NCBI RefSeq assembly: GCF_900176515.1
Contig: NZ_FWXV01000005.1
Location: forward strand, 1 to 64,000
Direction: 5' to 3'
Length of the DNA stretch: 64,000 bases
DNA from: Kibdelosporangium aridum
Lineage (GTDB): Bacteria > Actinomycetota > Actinomycetes > Mycobacteriales > Pseudonocardiaceae
Positions 1-8,385 of this stretch are shown piece after piece. The position numbers were made by a program, and so were the translations under genes. Within the stretch, counting starts at the first letter, position 1. Each line of letters starts with the position of its first letter. Under the pieces are notes generated by a model. The model saw nothing but the letters and a program-made list of their open reading frames with translations, did no database searches and had not been told where the DNA came from.

Positions 1-963
1 ACCATCACCCTGGACAAGCCCCTCGAATTCGACGTCCCGGTGAACTCCACCTCCGACGGCTCACCACCGATCGGCGGCGCGACCTACGACTCGAAAGCCG
101 CGCCCCTGGTGGATCCGGTGGTGGGGGTGGGGTTGGAGCAGTTCACGCTCACTCAGGACATGCCGAACCTGAACAAGGCCGACGCGGTCCACAACTACGG
201 CAACATGGACCCCCGCGCGCAGATGCACGGGATCGTGTTCAAATGGGCCGCCAACTCGTGGGTCCGCGGGATGCGCGCGGAGATGACCGGGTCGCATCCG
301 ATCGTCACCGAGGAGGCCAAGAACCTGCAGATCGTCAACAACGAGCTAGACGGTTCCTGGAACAAGGGCAAGGGCGGCAACGGCTACTTCCGCGGCTCGC
401 GAGTCTGGGACTCACTGTATGCAGGGAACACGTCACGGAATCTGCGGCATTTCACTTTCCAGTGGTCGGCGTCGGGCAACGTGGTGATCGGCAACGACTT
501 CGACTCGGATCTGAACCTGCACGGCGGGTGGGAACGCAACAACCTGTTCGAGCTCAACACCGTGCGCGTCAGCTACGGCCACCGATCCGGCAACTGCCGG
601 GCCAACTGCGGTGATGAGGGCGGTGGTGGGCCGGATGACTCGAACTGGTTCCCGATCTGGTGGGGCGCGGGCAAAAAAGCCGTCAAATGGTCCGGGGCGA
701 CCGGCGCACGCAACGTGTTCTTCAACAACACCATGACCAAACAACTGTCGGCCAACGGCCCGTTCCAGGACTACTACCCGGACAAGCAGCGGATCTACAT
801 CTTCGGCTGGAACGGCACCGGCTACCAGCACCTGGACATCGCCGGCACCCCGATCCCCGACTGGGCCAAGAACGAACAACGCGACTACACCAACGGCCGC
901 GGCATCGACGCCACCAAAACCGACAGCGCACAGTCACTGTTCCTCAAGAATGTGAGCCGCTGA
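1..963 (+). CDS. Right-handed parallel beta-helix protein, 5' end outside window
   Basis: The frame is open from base 1, so the N-terminus lies upstream of the window; the GTG at 40 is only the first internal start codon. The visible 320 residues are rich in Asn, Gly and aromatic residues with short repeated turns such as VVIGNDF, NNLFELN and NVFFNNT, the pattern of beta-helix carbohydrate-active or surface proteins. Paired Cys residues (GNCRANCGD) suggest export. The stop overlaps the ATG of the next gene (TGATG), so the two beta-helix proteins are probably translated together. A lyase or glycosidase role is inferred only; no catalytic residue can be assigned. Confidence 0.7.
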   Translation, partial: TITLDKPLEFDVPVNSTSDGSPPIGGATYDSKAAPLVDPVVGVGLEQFTLTQDMPNLNKADAVHNYGNMDPRAQMHGIVFKWAANSWVRGMRAEMTGSHPIVTEEAKNLQIVNNELDGSWNKGKGGNGYFRGSRVWDSLYAGNTSRNLRHFTFQWSASGNVVIGNDFDSDLNLHGGWERNNLFELNTVRVSYGHRSGNCRANCGDEGGGGPDDSNWFPIWWGAGKKAVKWSGATGARNVFFNNTMTKQLSANGPFQDYYPDKQRIYIFGWNGTGYQHLDIAGTPIPDWAKNEQRDYTNGRGIDATKTDSAQSLFLKNVSR

Positions 964-2006
964 TGAAAGGCACTCTGGCACTCGCCGCGGCCGTGCTCAC
1001 CGCTTTCGTCACCGTGGCACCGTCGGCATCTGCGGCCACTGTGGACGTTTCCACCGCTGCGCAACTCCAGGCCGCGTTGGCCAGCGCCACCCCTGGGACG
1101 ACCATCAGGATGGCCGCGGGCACATACCGCGGATCGTTCGTATCACAGAAAGCCGGGACCTCCTCTCAGCCGATCACGTTGACCGGTCCGGCGAACGCCG
1201 TGCTGATCAACGACGGCCCCAGCGGTACGGCGCCGTCCTGCCCGGCGCCGACCGCTGGGTGGGACTCCGGCTACGGGCTCTGGCTGTACGGCGCGCCGTA
1301 CTGGAACCTGACCGGCTTCACCGTGGCGGAGTCGAAGAAGGGCATCATCCTCGACAATTCCCACCACATCACCATTGACGGCGTCTACGTGCATCATGTG
1401 GACGAAGAAGCCGTGCACTTCAGGCGTTCCTCTGCGGACAGCGTGATCCGCAACTCCCGGATCACTGACACAGGGTTGGTGCAGAAGGGATACGGCGAAG
1501 GTGTCTACATCGGATCCGCGCACTCCAACTGGAAGTGCCACGGCAACAACGGTGGCGTGGACAAAGCCGACCGGGTCCAGGTGCTGGACAACCGGATCGG
1601 CCCGAACATCGGCGCGGAACCCATTGATGTCAAGGAGGGCACCCAGGGCGGTGTGATCCGTGGCAACACGTTCAACGGCCAGGGCATCAGCGGCCAGAAC
1701 TCCGCCGACTCATGGGTCGACGTGAAGGGCACCGGATACCTGATCGAAAACAACACCGGAACCTTCAGCAGCCCGGGCACGTTCGCCAACGGCTACGAGA
1801 CGCACAACCCGAGCACGTCGCCGTCGTTCCTCAACGGGTGCGGAAACACCTGGCGCAACAACAAATCCGATCTTGGCGGCGCCGGTGAGTACGCCATCAG
1901 GATCACGTCGACCTCGAAGTGCCGGGAGCGGCCGAACGTGGTCTACGCATCGAACACCGTCACCAGGGCGACCAAGGGATTGACCAACATCCCTGTCACT
2001 CCTTGA
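963..2006 (+). CDS. Secreted right-handed beta-helix (pectate lyase-like) protein
   Basis: This 347-aa protein starts at the ATG overlapping the previous stop. Residues 1-24 form a signal peptide (MKGTLALAAAVL... ending near SASAA). The mature part opens with a segment typical of secreted beta-helix proteins (AAQLQAALASATPGTTIRMA, residues about 32-51) followed by parallel beta-helix coils with NSHHITIDGV, SVIRNSRI and YLIENNTG turns. Family members are polysaccharide lyases or related surface enzymes acting outside the cell; the substrate cannot be read from the sequence. It is the last gene of the unit, because a strong hairpin follows directly. Confidence 0.8.
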   Translation: MKGTLALAAAVLTAFVTVAPSASAATVDVSTAAQLQAALASATPGTTIRMAAGTYRGSFVSQKAGTSSQPITLTGPANAVLINDGPSGTAPSCPAPTAGWDSGYGLWLYGAPYWNLTGFTVAESKKGIILDNSHHITIDGVYVHHVDEEAVHFRRSSADSVIRNSRITDTGLVQKGYGEGVYIGSAHSNWKCHGNNGGVDKADRVQVLDNRIGPNIGAEPIDVKEGTQGGVIRGNTFNGQGISGQNSADSWVDVKGTGYLIENNTGTFSSPGTFANGYETHNPSTSPSFLNGCGNTWRNNKSDLGGAGEYAIRITSTSKCRERPNVVYASNTVTRATKGLTNIPVTP

Positions 2007-2012
2007 TGACGG

Positions 2013-2059
2013 CCCGTGAGTGACCCGGCCACCCGACACCCCATCGGGTCACTCACGGG
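2013..2059 (+). terminator. Strong intergenic hairpin after the beta-helix genes
   Basis: Arms CCCGTGAGTGACCC (2013-2026) and GGGTCACTCACGGG (2046-2059) are perfectly complementary, and one further G-C pair makes a 15-bp stem with a 17-nt loop. There is no U-tract, as is common in high-GC actinobacteria. It starts 7 nt after the stop of the beta-helix gene. It also argues against the GTG at 2016 being the start of the next gene. Confidence 0.7.
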
Positions 2060-2087
2060 GTTCGATTTCCGGCGTAAAATCACCACA

Positions 2088-2699
2088 ATGGCAGCCTTAG
2101 CCCTGGCCCTGTACGTCGTGTTCCTGGTCGGCGGCTTCGCCCTGCGAGAGGTCGTGCACCGCAGAATGACTGGGGCGTCGGGGATCAACGGTGTCCTCAG
2201 CGGCCGCCCAGGATCAGCCGTGTGGTGGGCGGGTCTCGTCTTAGTGCTCTCGACGGTCCTGTGCATCGCGGCGCCGATCGTTCAGCTGTCCGGCCTGGAT
2301 CCAGTATCGGCCCTGGTCACGCCGCCGATCCAGATCGCCGGAATCGTGCTGGCGGTACTGGGCTTCCTCGGAACTGTGGTGGCTCAGCACATCATGGGAC
2401 CGTCGTGGCGTGTGGGCGTGGACCCCGATGAGACCACCGGCCTGGTCACCCGGGGAGCGTTCGCCATTGTCCGCAACCCGGTTTTCACCTCGACAGTCGT
2501 CTGCTTCCTCGGCCTGACCTTGATGGTTCCCAACATCATCGCCCTCATCGGGTTCATCGGACTTCTGATCGCCGTCGAACTCCAGGTCCGTGTGGTGGAA
2601 GAGCCGTACCTGCGGCGAACCCATGGTGAGGCTTATATCGGCTACGGCCGCGAGGTCGGCCGGTTCCTGCCGGGCGTCGGTCGTTTCGGAAATCAGTAG
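2088..2699 (+). CDS. Isoprenylcysteine carboxyl methyltransferase-family membrane protein
   Basis: The 203-aa protein has about five hydrophobic segments and a conserved C-terminal half with GAFAIVRNPVFTS and EEPYLRRTHGEAYIGY, the SAM-binding signature of ICMT/PEMT-type membrane methyltransferases. The ATG at 2088 is preferred because an in-frame GTG at 2016 lies inside the terminator hairpin. Bacterial members methylate small molecules or lipids, and the substrate is unknown here. The gene stands alone between the hairpin and the sirtuin gene. Confidence 0.75.
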   Translation: MAALALALYVVFLVGGFALREVVHRRMTGASGINGVLSGRPGSAVWWAGLVLVLSTVLCIAAPIVQLSGLDPVSALVTPPIQIAGIVLAVLGFLGTVVAQHIMGPSWRVGVDPDETTGLVTRGAFAIVRNPVFTSTVVCFLGLTLMVPNIIALIGFIGLLIAVELQVRVVEEPYLRRTHGEAYIGYGREVGRFLPGVGRFGNQ

Positions 2700-2710
2700 C
2701 CGCGCTGCTT

Positions 2711-3463
2711 ATGCTCGTTGCCATGGAGTGGGCACGAGGGGTGACGCGGGTGTCCGTGCTGACGGGCGCCGGGATCTCGACTGATTCGGGAATTCCGGAC
2801 TTCCGTGGGCCGGACGGCGTGTGGACGAAGAATCCGCGGATGGCGGATCTCTTCACGTATCAGAACTACATGGCCGATCCGGAGGTTCGCGAGCGGTTCT
2901 GGGCGACCTACAGCGGGCACAGCGCGTGGAGTGCTGAGCCGAACGACGCGCACAGGGCACTGGCCGAACTCGACCGTGCCGGCCTGGCCGTTCGCGTCCT
3001 CACGCAGAACATCGACGGCCTGCACCAGCGTGCCGGGATGCCCGATCGGAAAGTCCTTGAGCTGCACGGGTCCATGCATCGGACGGCCTGTACGAAGTGT
3101 TCCCGGACCTTGCCGAGCTCGCAGGTCCTGGCCAGGATCGAGGCGGGTGAGGCAGACCCGCCCTGCGTGGACTGCGGCGGCATCCTGAAGCTCGCGGTTG
3201 TCCTGTTCGGACAGTACCTCGATGCCGACGTGTTGGGTCAAGCCCGGAACATCGCGGCGGCGAGTCAGCTGTTCATCGCGATCGGCAGCACGTTGGAGGT
3301 CGAGCCTGCCGCGTCGTTGTGCTCGGTTGCCGTCGAGGCCGGGGCGAAGCTTGTGATCGTCAACCGCGACCCGACACCGTACGACGGCCTTGCGGTAGAG
3401 GTGATCAGGGAACCGATCGGAGTCGCGGTGCCCCGGATCTGCAAGGCGCTGCTTCAGGGCTGA
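2711..3463 (+). CDS. cobB: NAD-dependent protein deacylase, SIR2 family
   Basis: This 250-aa sirtuin carries the NAD-binding GAGIS and IPDFRG motifs, the QNIDGLH motif, the catalytic His in LELHGS, and a zinc ribbon formed by CTKC and a CVDCGG pair. It would remove acyl groups from lysines of cytosolic proteins, using NAD and giving O-acyl-ADP-ribose and nicotinamide. An in-frame ATG at 2723, preceded by a TATGCT -10-like sequence, could give a leaderless start. The 3' end overlaps the convergent DUF89 gene by 10 nt. Confidence 0.9.
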   Translation: MLVAMEWARGVTRVSVLTGAGISTDSGIPDFRGPDGVWTKNPRMADLFTYQNYMADPEVRERFWATYSGHSAWSAEPNDAHRALAELDRAGLAVRVLTQNIDGLHQRAGMPDRKVLELHGSMHRTACTKCSRTLPSSQVLARIEAGEADPPCVDCGGILKLAVVLFGQYLDADVLGQARNIAAASQLFIAIGSTLEVEPAASLCSVAVEAGAKLVIVNRDPTPYDGLAVEVIREPIGVAVPRICKALLQG

Positions 3464-4524
3464 TACATCTGGATCATCGCGTGCGTGCCGGCGATCCGCG
3501 ATGCGGGGTCGATGTTGCCGGCGCCGACGACCACTTCGGACTTCAGGATCCGCAGTGCGACGGCTGGCCCAGGCAGATAGGACACGGTCTGGCGGAACGG
3601 CGTGGCCTCGTCCCAGTAACAGTCGCCAACGAGCCGACGGTAGTTCAGGTCGCCCTTGAAGATGGTGAGCTGGGACTTGAGCTCCGTGGCGAGGTCGTCG
3701 GGCATGTCGTGGAACGACAGTGGGGCACAGTGGAACGGGTGGGTTCTGACCTTGAGCCGCCCTTCCGCTGCTGCCTCGTGCAACCGCTGCCCAGCGCCGC
3801 CGGGTAGTTGTCGAAGGCGCCGCATGCAGTCGCCGACGTCGGTCATGGTCGCGTCGGAGACGTAGTACGGATATGGCTTGGCGTGCAGCGTTATTTCCGT
3901 CGCGAGGCCGTTTGCCAGCAGATGGTCCGCGAACACCAAGTCGGACAACAACTCCCGGCCCGCGTTGTCGAGGATGAACGTGACCTTGGCAGGCTTGCGG
4001 AAGAACTCCTGCACCTGTGCGCTGTCGTCGGCCACGAGCTCGTCGTGGATCTTGGTGTTCCCAGCGATGAGCTGGAACCCAAGGTCAGCACGGTTGCCGT
4101 ACAACGAAGCCATGAGGGCCGCGTCGAAGTCCAACGGCTGCGCGAGCCAGGCATAGTCGTCCTCAAGGGTGGACGAGTGCAGTTCAGCGGTCTTGAACGG
4201 CCCGAACGGGTCGACCCCGGTCTCGAAGTACCCGACCGCGCCGAGGAGAAGCCGATAGAAGTAACTCTCGGCCCAGAGGAACGGAGCCTTCGGCCATGGG
4301 GTGCCGAAGTGCCTGCGGTCCCAATCCAGCCACTGATCCCGGTCAAAGGCGTCGTCAGCGAGGCTGATCACACCCTCTTGGGACTCCCTGAGCAGCTCAT
4401 CCAGGGCTTTCCGCTGCTGGGGGCCGTACGGATGCGCGTCCTTGAGCCGCTGGAAAAGAACGGGGTGCCGCTTGTGGAACACCTGACGGGCAAACGGGCT
4501 CTCAAGCGTAATGACCGGTGGCAC
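3454..4524 (-). CDS. DUF89 / ARMT1-type damage-control phosphatase
   Basis: The 356-aa protein has the DUF89 core: the FILDNAGREL motif (about residues 184-193) with the metal-binding Asp and Asn, and GNIDPASRIAG late in the protein. Family members are metal-dependent phosphatases that hydrolyse reactive or damaged sugar phosphates and related metabolites in the cytosol; the exact substrate is not predictable. A short palindrome GTGAC-N4-GTCAC (4542-4555) lies in its promoter region and may be an operator. It is convergent with the sirtuin gene. Confidence 0.8.
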   Translation of the reverse strand: MPPVITLESPFARQVFHKRHPVLFQRLKDAHPYGPQQRKALDELLRESQEGVISLADDAFDRDQWLDWDRRHFGTPWPKAPFLWAESYFYRLLLGAVGYFETGVDPFGPFKTAELHSSTLEDDYAWLAQPLDFDAALMASLYGNRADLGFQLIAGNTKIHDELVADDSAQVQEFFRKPAKVTFILDNAGRELLSDLVFADHLLANGLATEITLHAKPYPYYVSDATMTDVGDCMRRLRQLPGGAGQRLHEAAAEGRLKVRTHPFHCAPLSFHDMPDDLATELKSQLTIFKGDLNYRRLVGDCYWDEATPFRQTVSYLPGPAVALRILKSEVVVGAGNIDPASRIAGTHAMIQMYQP

Positions 4525-4622
4525 GCAGTCAGCCTAGGTCTGTGACTGCGGTCACGTAGAGCGTGGAGGTCACGTCGAGGACCGTAGTTTCCGTCCGAGT
4601 GGCTGGTCAGGGCGGTACGAGG

Positions 4623-4654
4623 CAAGATGAAGAAGTTCTCATCTTGATCTCATC
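4623..4654 (+). promoter_or_regulatory. Candidate OmpR-type regulator site upstream of the two-component operon
   Basis: Two TCATC half-sites at 4639-4643 and 4650-4654 are spaced 11 bp start to start (TCATCTTGATCTCATC), one helical turn, as for OmpR/PhoB-family tandem sites. The first half-site is also the right arm of an inverted repeat CAAGATGA (4623-4630) with TCATCTTG (4639-4646). The same 16-nt element with 13 of 16 identities recurs at 7035-7050 before the transporter gene, so autoregulation by the neighbouring regulator is inferred. Confidence 0.6.
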
Positions 4655-4686
4655 GATCAGTCATGGGCGAGACGCAAGGTAGGTAT

Positions 4687-4974
4687 ATGGCCCGGATCAA
4701 GAGCATTGCGGCGGTCATCGCCGTGCTCATGTTGCCGGTCCTTGCTGCGCTCACTGGGCTGATGCTCGCGCCCGACGCGCCTCCGCCGTCTGTTGACCCG
4801 GTTGTGCGGATTGGGGAGTCGAACACGCCGTATCCGACGCCGACGACGTCACCGACGCCGTCGCCGTCGTCGACGCCGTCGGCGCCGACGACCTCGGCAT
4901 CTACGCCTCCTGCGCTGCCGCCGCCACCGCCCGTGGATGACGATGATGACGGGGACGACGATGGCGACGGGTAG
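4687..4974 (+). CDS. Small membrane-anchored Pro/Thr-rich protein with Asp-rich tail
   Basis: The 95-aa protein has one N-terminal hydrophobic segment (residues about 5-27). After it come a Pro/Thr/Ser-rich spacer made of TPT and SPTPSPSST units, a polyproline stretch and a tail of about ten Asp residues. ATG 4687 has an AAGGTAGG ribosome site; ATG 4663 is an in-frame alternative but lies too close to the operator. The end overlaps the sensor kinase start by 14 nt, so the two are translationally coupled. The acidic tail could bind divalent cations outside the cell or touch the sensor; this is inference. No family was recognised. Confidence 0.65.
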   Translation: MARIKSIAAVIAVLMLPVLAALTGLMLAPDAPPPSVDPVVRIGESNTPYPTPTTSPTPSPSSTPSAPTTSASTPPALPPPPPVDDDDDGDDDGDG

Positions 4975-6370
4975 CCGGCTGCCTGCGCGGGTGCGGATCA
5001 TGGGGTGGCTGGTTCTGCTCATGCTCTCCGTGCTCACCACGGTCGTCTTGGTCGTTCGCGAGTACCAGTTGCGGGAGATCGACGATCGGGTCAACCGGGC
5101 GCTGGAGCAGGAAGCCGAGGAGTTCAAGATCTACGCCGCCACTGGGGTGAACCCGGTCAGCGGCCAGCTTTACGACCACCGCCATGAACTGCTCGAGGCG
5201 CACCTGCGTGGCCAGTACCCCGACCACGCGGAGATCTTGATCGGCGTTCGCGACCTCGGCACCCGGCTCGATCCGGATCGCCAGGTCAGCCCCTCGGTTC
5301 TCGCCGTTCAGCCCGACGACACGCTGTTGTTGTCGATCGTGCGCGACAACGCCAGCACCGGGACCGCGATCACGGCCGGTGGGGAGATGCGCTGGATCAA
5401 GGTCGGGGTTCTTGCCGCCAATTCGCCGCTGGACGCGCGACCTACTGCGTGGCTGATCGCGGGTTACTACTTGGACCTTGTGCGAGCCAGTGTCGCGTCG
5501 ACCCTGCGCACGTTGATCGTGGTGAGTCTGATCGGTCTTGTGCTCACGGCAGGGGTCGCCTGGGTGATCGCGGGGTGGATCCTCGCGCCTGTCCGGACTG
5601 TGCGGATGGCGGCCGCCGAACTGACGGAGCATGACTTGACCAAACGGATTCCCGTCAAGGGGCGGGACGATATCTCCGCGCTCGCCGAGCAGTTCAACGC
5701 CATGCTGGATCGGCTTGAGCAGGCGTTCGCCACCAGGCGGCAGTTCCTCGACGACGCCGGGCACGAACTCCGGACGCCGATCACGATCATTCGTGGGCAC
5801 CTCGAACTGATGGGGGACGATCCACTCGAACGCGCCGAGGTCATCCGGTTGTGCACCGACGAACTCGATCGGATGGCGCGGATGGTGGACGACCTGCTCC
5901 TGCTCGCCAAGGCCGAACAACCTGACTTCGTCAAGCTCGACATGACCTCGGTTCCCGAGTTGACCAGCGATATCGACGCCAAGGTGCGGGCGATCGCCGA
6001 CCGGCGGTGGATCCTGGAGTCGCTCGGCGAGGGAGACGCGCGGCTGGACGAGCACCGCGTCACCCAGGCCATGGTTCAGCTTGCCCAGAACGCCGTCCAG
6101 CACACCAACCCCGGCGACGAGATCCGGATCGGGTCCGCGTTGTCGTGGGACCAAGTGCACTTCTGGGTCACCGACTCCGGTCCAGGCGTCGACCAGGCCG
6201 ACATGGACCGCATCTTCGAGCGCTTCGCCAGGGGCCGGGACAACACCAGGGACGGGGCCGGCCTCGGACTGGCGATCGTCAAGGCGATCGCGGACGCACA
6301 CCACGGCGTGGTCACCGTGTACTCGCCGCCGGAGGGTGGCGCGAGTTTCCGATTGGAGCTGCCGAGATGA
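4961..6370 (+). CDS. Sensor histidine kinase, HAMP/HisKA/HATPase type
   Basis: This 469-aa inner-membrane kinase has a first transmembrane helix (about residues 13-34), an extracytoplasmic sensor loop of about 140 residues, a second helix (about 180-206), a HAMP domain, a HisKA dimerisation region with the phospho-acceptor His in DAGHELRTP, and a HATPase domain with NAVQH, DSGPGV and GAGLGLAIVK boxes. The ATG at 4961 lies inside the preceding small gene. Its stop overlaps the regulator start (ATGA). The signal is unknown; the downstream transporter and glycerate kinase suggest a carboxylate. Confidence 0.92.
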   Translation: MATGSRLPARVRIMGWLVLLMLSVLTTVVLVVREYQLREIDDRVNRALEQEAEEFKIYAATGVNPVSGQLYDHRHELLEAHLRGQYPDHAEILIGVRDLGTRLDPDRQVSPSVLAVQPDDTLLLSIVRDNASTGTAITAGGEMRWIKVGVLAANSPLDARPTAWLIAGYYLDLVRASVASTLRTLIVVSLIGLVLTAGVAWVIAGWILAPVRTVRMAAAELTEHDLTKRIPVKGRDDISALAEQFNAMLDRLEQAFATRRQFLDDAGHELRTPITIIRGHLELMGDDPLERAEVIRLCTDELDRMARMVDDLLLLAKAEQPDFVKLDMTSVPELTSDIDAKVRAIADRRWILESLGEGDARLDEHRVTQAMVQLAQNAVQHTNPGDEIRIGSALSWDQVHFWVTDSGPGVDQADMDRIFERFARGRDNTRDGAGLGLAIVKAIADAHHGVVTVYSPPEGGASFRLELPR

Positions 6371-7026
6371 GCCGGATCCTGATCGCGGAGGACGAGCAAC
6401 GCATCGCGTCCTTTGTGGAGAAAGGACTACGCGCCAACGGGTACAGCACGACCATCGTGTCCGATGGGGACGCGGCGCTGGCCACGGCGATCACTGGCGA
6501 CTTCGACCTGATCGTGCTCGACCTCGGCCTGCCCCGCAGGGACGGCTTCGAAGTGCTGCAAGGGATGCGCAAGGCGAACGTGATGACACCGGTGATCATC
6601 CTGACCGCGCGGGACTCCGTGCACGACACCGTCGCGGGCCTGGAAGGCGGCGCCGACGACTACATGACCAAGCCGTTCCGCTTCGAGGAACTGCTGGCCA
6701 GGGTCCGGCTCAGGCTCCGGACCGAGCGCACTCCCGAACTGACCGTCCTCAGGCACGGCGACCTCACCTTGGACCTGCGCACCCGCCGAGTCACCACGCC
6801 GCAGTCCACTGAGGACCTGACCGCGCGGGAATTCTCATTGCTTGAGCTGTTCCTGCGGCATCCGGGCCAGGTGCTCGCGCGTGAACAGATCCTGTCGCAC
6901 GTGTGGGGCTACGACTTCGACCCTGGCTCCAATGTGGTCGATGTGTACGTGCGCACTGTGCGGCGGAAAATCGGCGCGGACTACATCGAGACGGTCCGGG
7001 GCATGGGTTACCGGCTGTCCACATGA
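6367..7026 (+). CDS. OmpR/PhoB-family response regulator
   Basis: The 219-aa protein has a receiver domain (acidic pocket EDE, phospho-acceptor Asp in VLDLGLP, Lys in MTKPF) and a C-terminal winged helix (TAREFSLLELFL, VDVYVRTVRRKIG, VRGMGYRL). It is the partner of the kinase just upstream, sharing an ATGA overlap. Winged-helix regulators of this class bind tandem direct repeats with 11-bp periodicity. Matching repeats lie before its own operon and 9 nt downstream of its stop codon, so it probably activates both. Confidence 0.93.
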   Translation: MSRILIAEDEQRIASFVEKGLRANGYSTTIVSDGDAALATAITGDFDLIVLDLGLPRRDGFEVLQGMRKANVMTPVIILTARDSVHDTVAGLEGGADDYMTKPFRFEELLARVRLRLRTERTPELTVLRHGDLTLDLRTRRVTTPQSTEDLTAREFSLLELFLRHPGQVLAREQILSHVWGYDFDPGSNVVDVYVRTVRRKIGADYIETVRGMGYRLST

Positions 7027-7034
7027 AAGCCTCC

Positions 7035-7062
7035 TCATCTTTGTGTCATCTGTGTTTAAGAT
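7035..7062 (+). promoter_or_regulatory. Candidate regulator-binding repeat and -10 box of the transporter operon
   Basis: TCATC half-sites at 7035-7039 and 7046-7050 are 11 bp apart and match the element at 4639-4654. Six bases downstream lies TAAGAT (7057-7062), a plausible -10 box, so the repeats would cover the -35 region as expected for an activator that contacts RNA polymerase. No good -35 hexamer is present, which fits activator dependence. Confidence 0.6.
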
Positions 7063-7083
7063 CCACGTCGCACAGTGGACACC

Positions 7084-8385
7084 ATGGCAAGCCCGGCGGT
7101 ACTCACCCTGGTCATCTTCGCGATCACGATCATCGCGTGGATGATCGGCAGGCTTGACGACACGTTCGTCGGCCTGCTGGCCGCGCTGGCCTTGCTGTTC
7201 GTCGGGGTCATCGAGCGGGAGGACTTGTTCGGCGCGCTCGGTGGCGACACGATCTGGCTGCTGATCGCCGCCTTCGTGATCGCGCAAGGACTCGCGGCGA
7301 CCGGATTGCCCGAGAAAGTCGGCGCGATCCTGATCGCGAAAGCCCGGAGTGTCCGGCAGCTCGCACACCTGGTCACCGCCGGGCTCGTGCTGACGGCCCT
7401 CGCGGTTCCGGCGACCTCGGGACGTGCGGCCTTGGCGCTGCCCGTGTTCATGGCCCTCGCCGAAGTGCTCAAGCAACGACCACGAGTCGTCAGGGCACTA
7501 GCTCTCCTCATCCCGTCGGTGATTCTCCTGTCGGCCATTGCCACGTTGATCGGCGCTGGCGCGCACTTGATCACGAGTCAGCTGCTCGCCGGGCTCACCG
7601 GTACGGGCATCGGGTTCGGCCACTGGCTGCTGCTCGGCCTGCCGTTCGCGGTGATCAGCTCTCACCTGTGCGCCGAGATCGTGGTGCTGCTGATGACAAA
7701 AAGGACAGACCGGCGGGAGCGGCTGCCGCGGGTACAACTGGACAAGGAGCCCTTCACCGCGGCACAGAAGCGCGTCACAGTCGTGTTGGGCGTGGTGATC
7801 GCTTTGTGGTGTACCGGGTTTCTGAATCCGGCGATCGTGGCGCTAGTCGGCGCGGTCGTGATCACCTCGCCGAAGATCGGCACGATCGGCATGAGTGCCG
7901 CGTTGGCGAAGGTGCCGTGGAGTCTGTTGCTGTTCATGGCGAGTACCGCGGTGATCGGCAACGCGCTGTCCACTTCGGGCGCCGCCGACTGGCTCGGACG
8001 CGCCGCTTTCGGCAGTGCCACAGGCAATGCCGTTGTCCTTCTGATCACGGTCGTGGTCGTCAGTGCTGCCGCCCATCTGGTGCTGCAGTCGCGGTCCGCG
8101 CGGTCGGCTGTGCTGGTTCCGCTGGTCATCCCGATGGCGTTGGCGACAGGGATGAACCCGGCGGCGCTCGCGTTCGCCTCGACCGCCGCAGCGGGGTTCT
8201 GCCATACGTTGCCGTCTTCGGCCAAGCCGGTCGCGATGTTCGCGTCCGCTGAGGACGTTCCCACATACCGCAAACGTGATCTGGTCCGGCTGTCGTGTGT
8301 CCTCGGACCGCTGGTCGTCGCACTGGTCGTCGCGTTCGCGCTGTTCGTCTGGCCGATGCTCGGCCTTCCCATGGAGGTGTCATGA
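7084..8385 (+). CDS. DASS/SLC13-type anion transporter
   Basis: This is an integral membrane protein of about 433 residues with around 11 hydrophobic helices. It has the family pattern of two similar halves, with VPATSGRAALALPVF in the first half and an AAHLVLQSRSARSAVLVPLVIP segment type in the second. Members take up dicarboxylates, citrate or related anions with Na+ or H+. A GTG at 7075 is an alternative start. The gene overlaps glycerate kinase by ATGA, so glycerate or another hydroxy-acid is a reasonable substrate. Expression is probably controlled by the upstream two-component system. Confidence 0.8.
   Translation: MASPAVLTLVIFAITIIAWMIGRLDDTFVGLLAALALLFVGVIEREDLFGALGGDTIWLLIAAFVIAQGLAATGLPEKVGAILIAKARSVRQLAHLVTAGLVLTALAVPATSGRAALALPVFMALAEVLKQRPRVVRALALLIPSVILLSAIATLIGAGAHLITSQLLAGLTGTGIGFGHWLLLGLPFAVISSHLCAEIVVLLMTKRTDRRERLPRVQLDKEPFTAAQKRVTVVLGVVIALWCTGFLNPAIVALVGAVVITSPKIGTIGMSAALAKVPWSLLLFMASTAVIGNALSTSGAADWLGRAAFGSATGNAVVLLITVVVVSAAAHLVLQSRSARSAVLVPLVIPMALATGMNPAALAFASTAAAGFCHTLPSSAKPVAMFASAEDVPTYRKRDLVRLSCVLGPLVVALVVAFALFVWPMLGLPMEVS

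Noticed and set aside
2016..2087. GTG 2016 as start of the membrane methyltransferase
   Set aside because: It lies inside the terminator hairpin, and the added 24 residues are not membrane-like.
4800..4973. Short-period GC-rich repeat (ccgacg/tcgccg) as a tandem repeat or CRISPR-like array
   Set aside because: It is a coding low-complexity Pro/Thr/Ser tract without spacers.
4901..6304. 467-codon open frame antisense to the sensor kinase
   Set aside because: It mirrors the codon bias of the kinase on the other strand, has no family motif, and the kinase is unambiguous.
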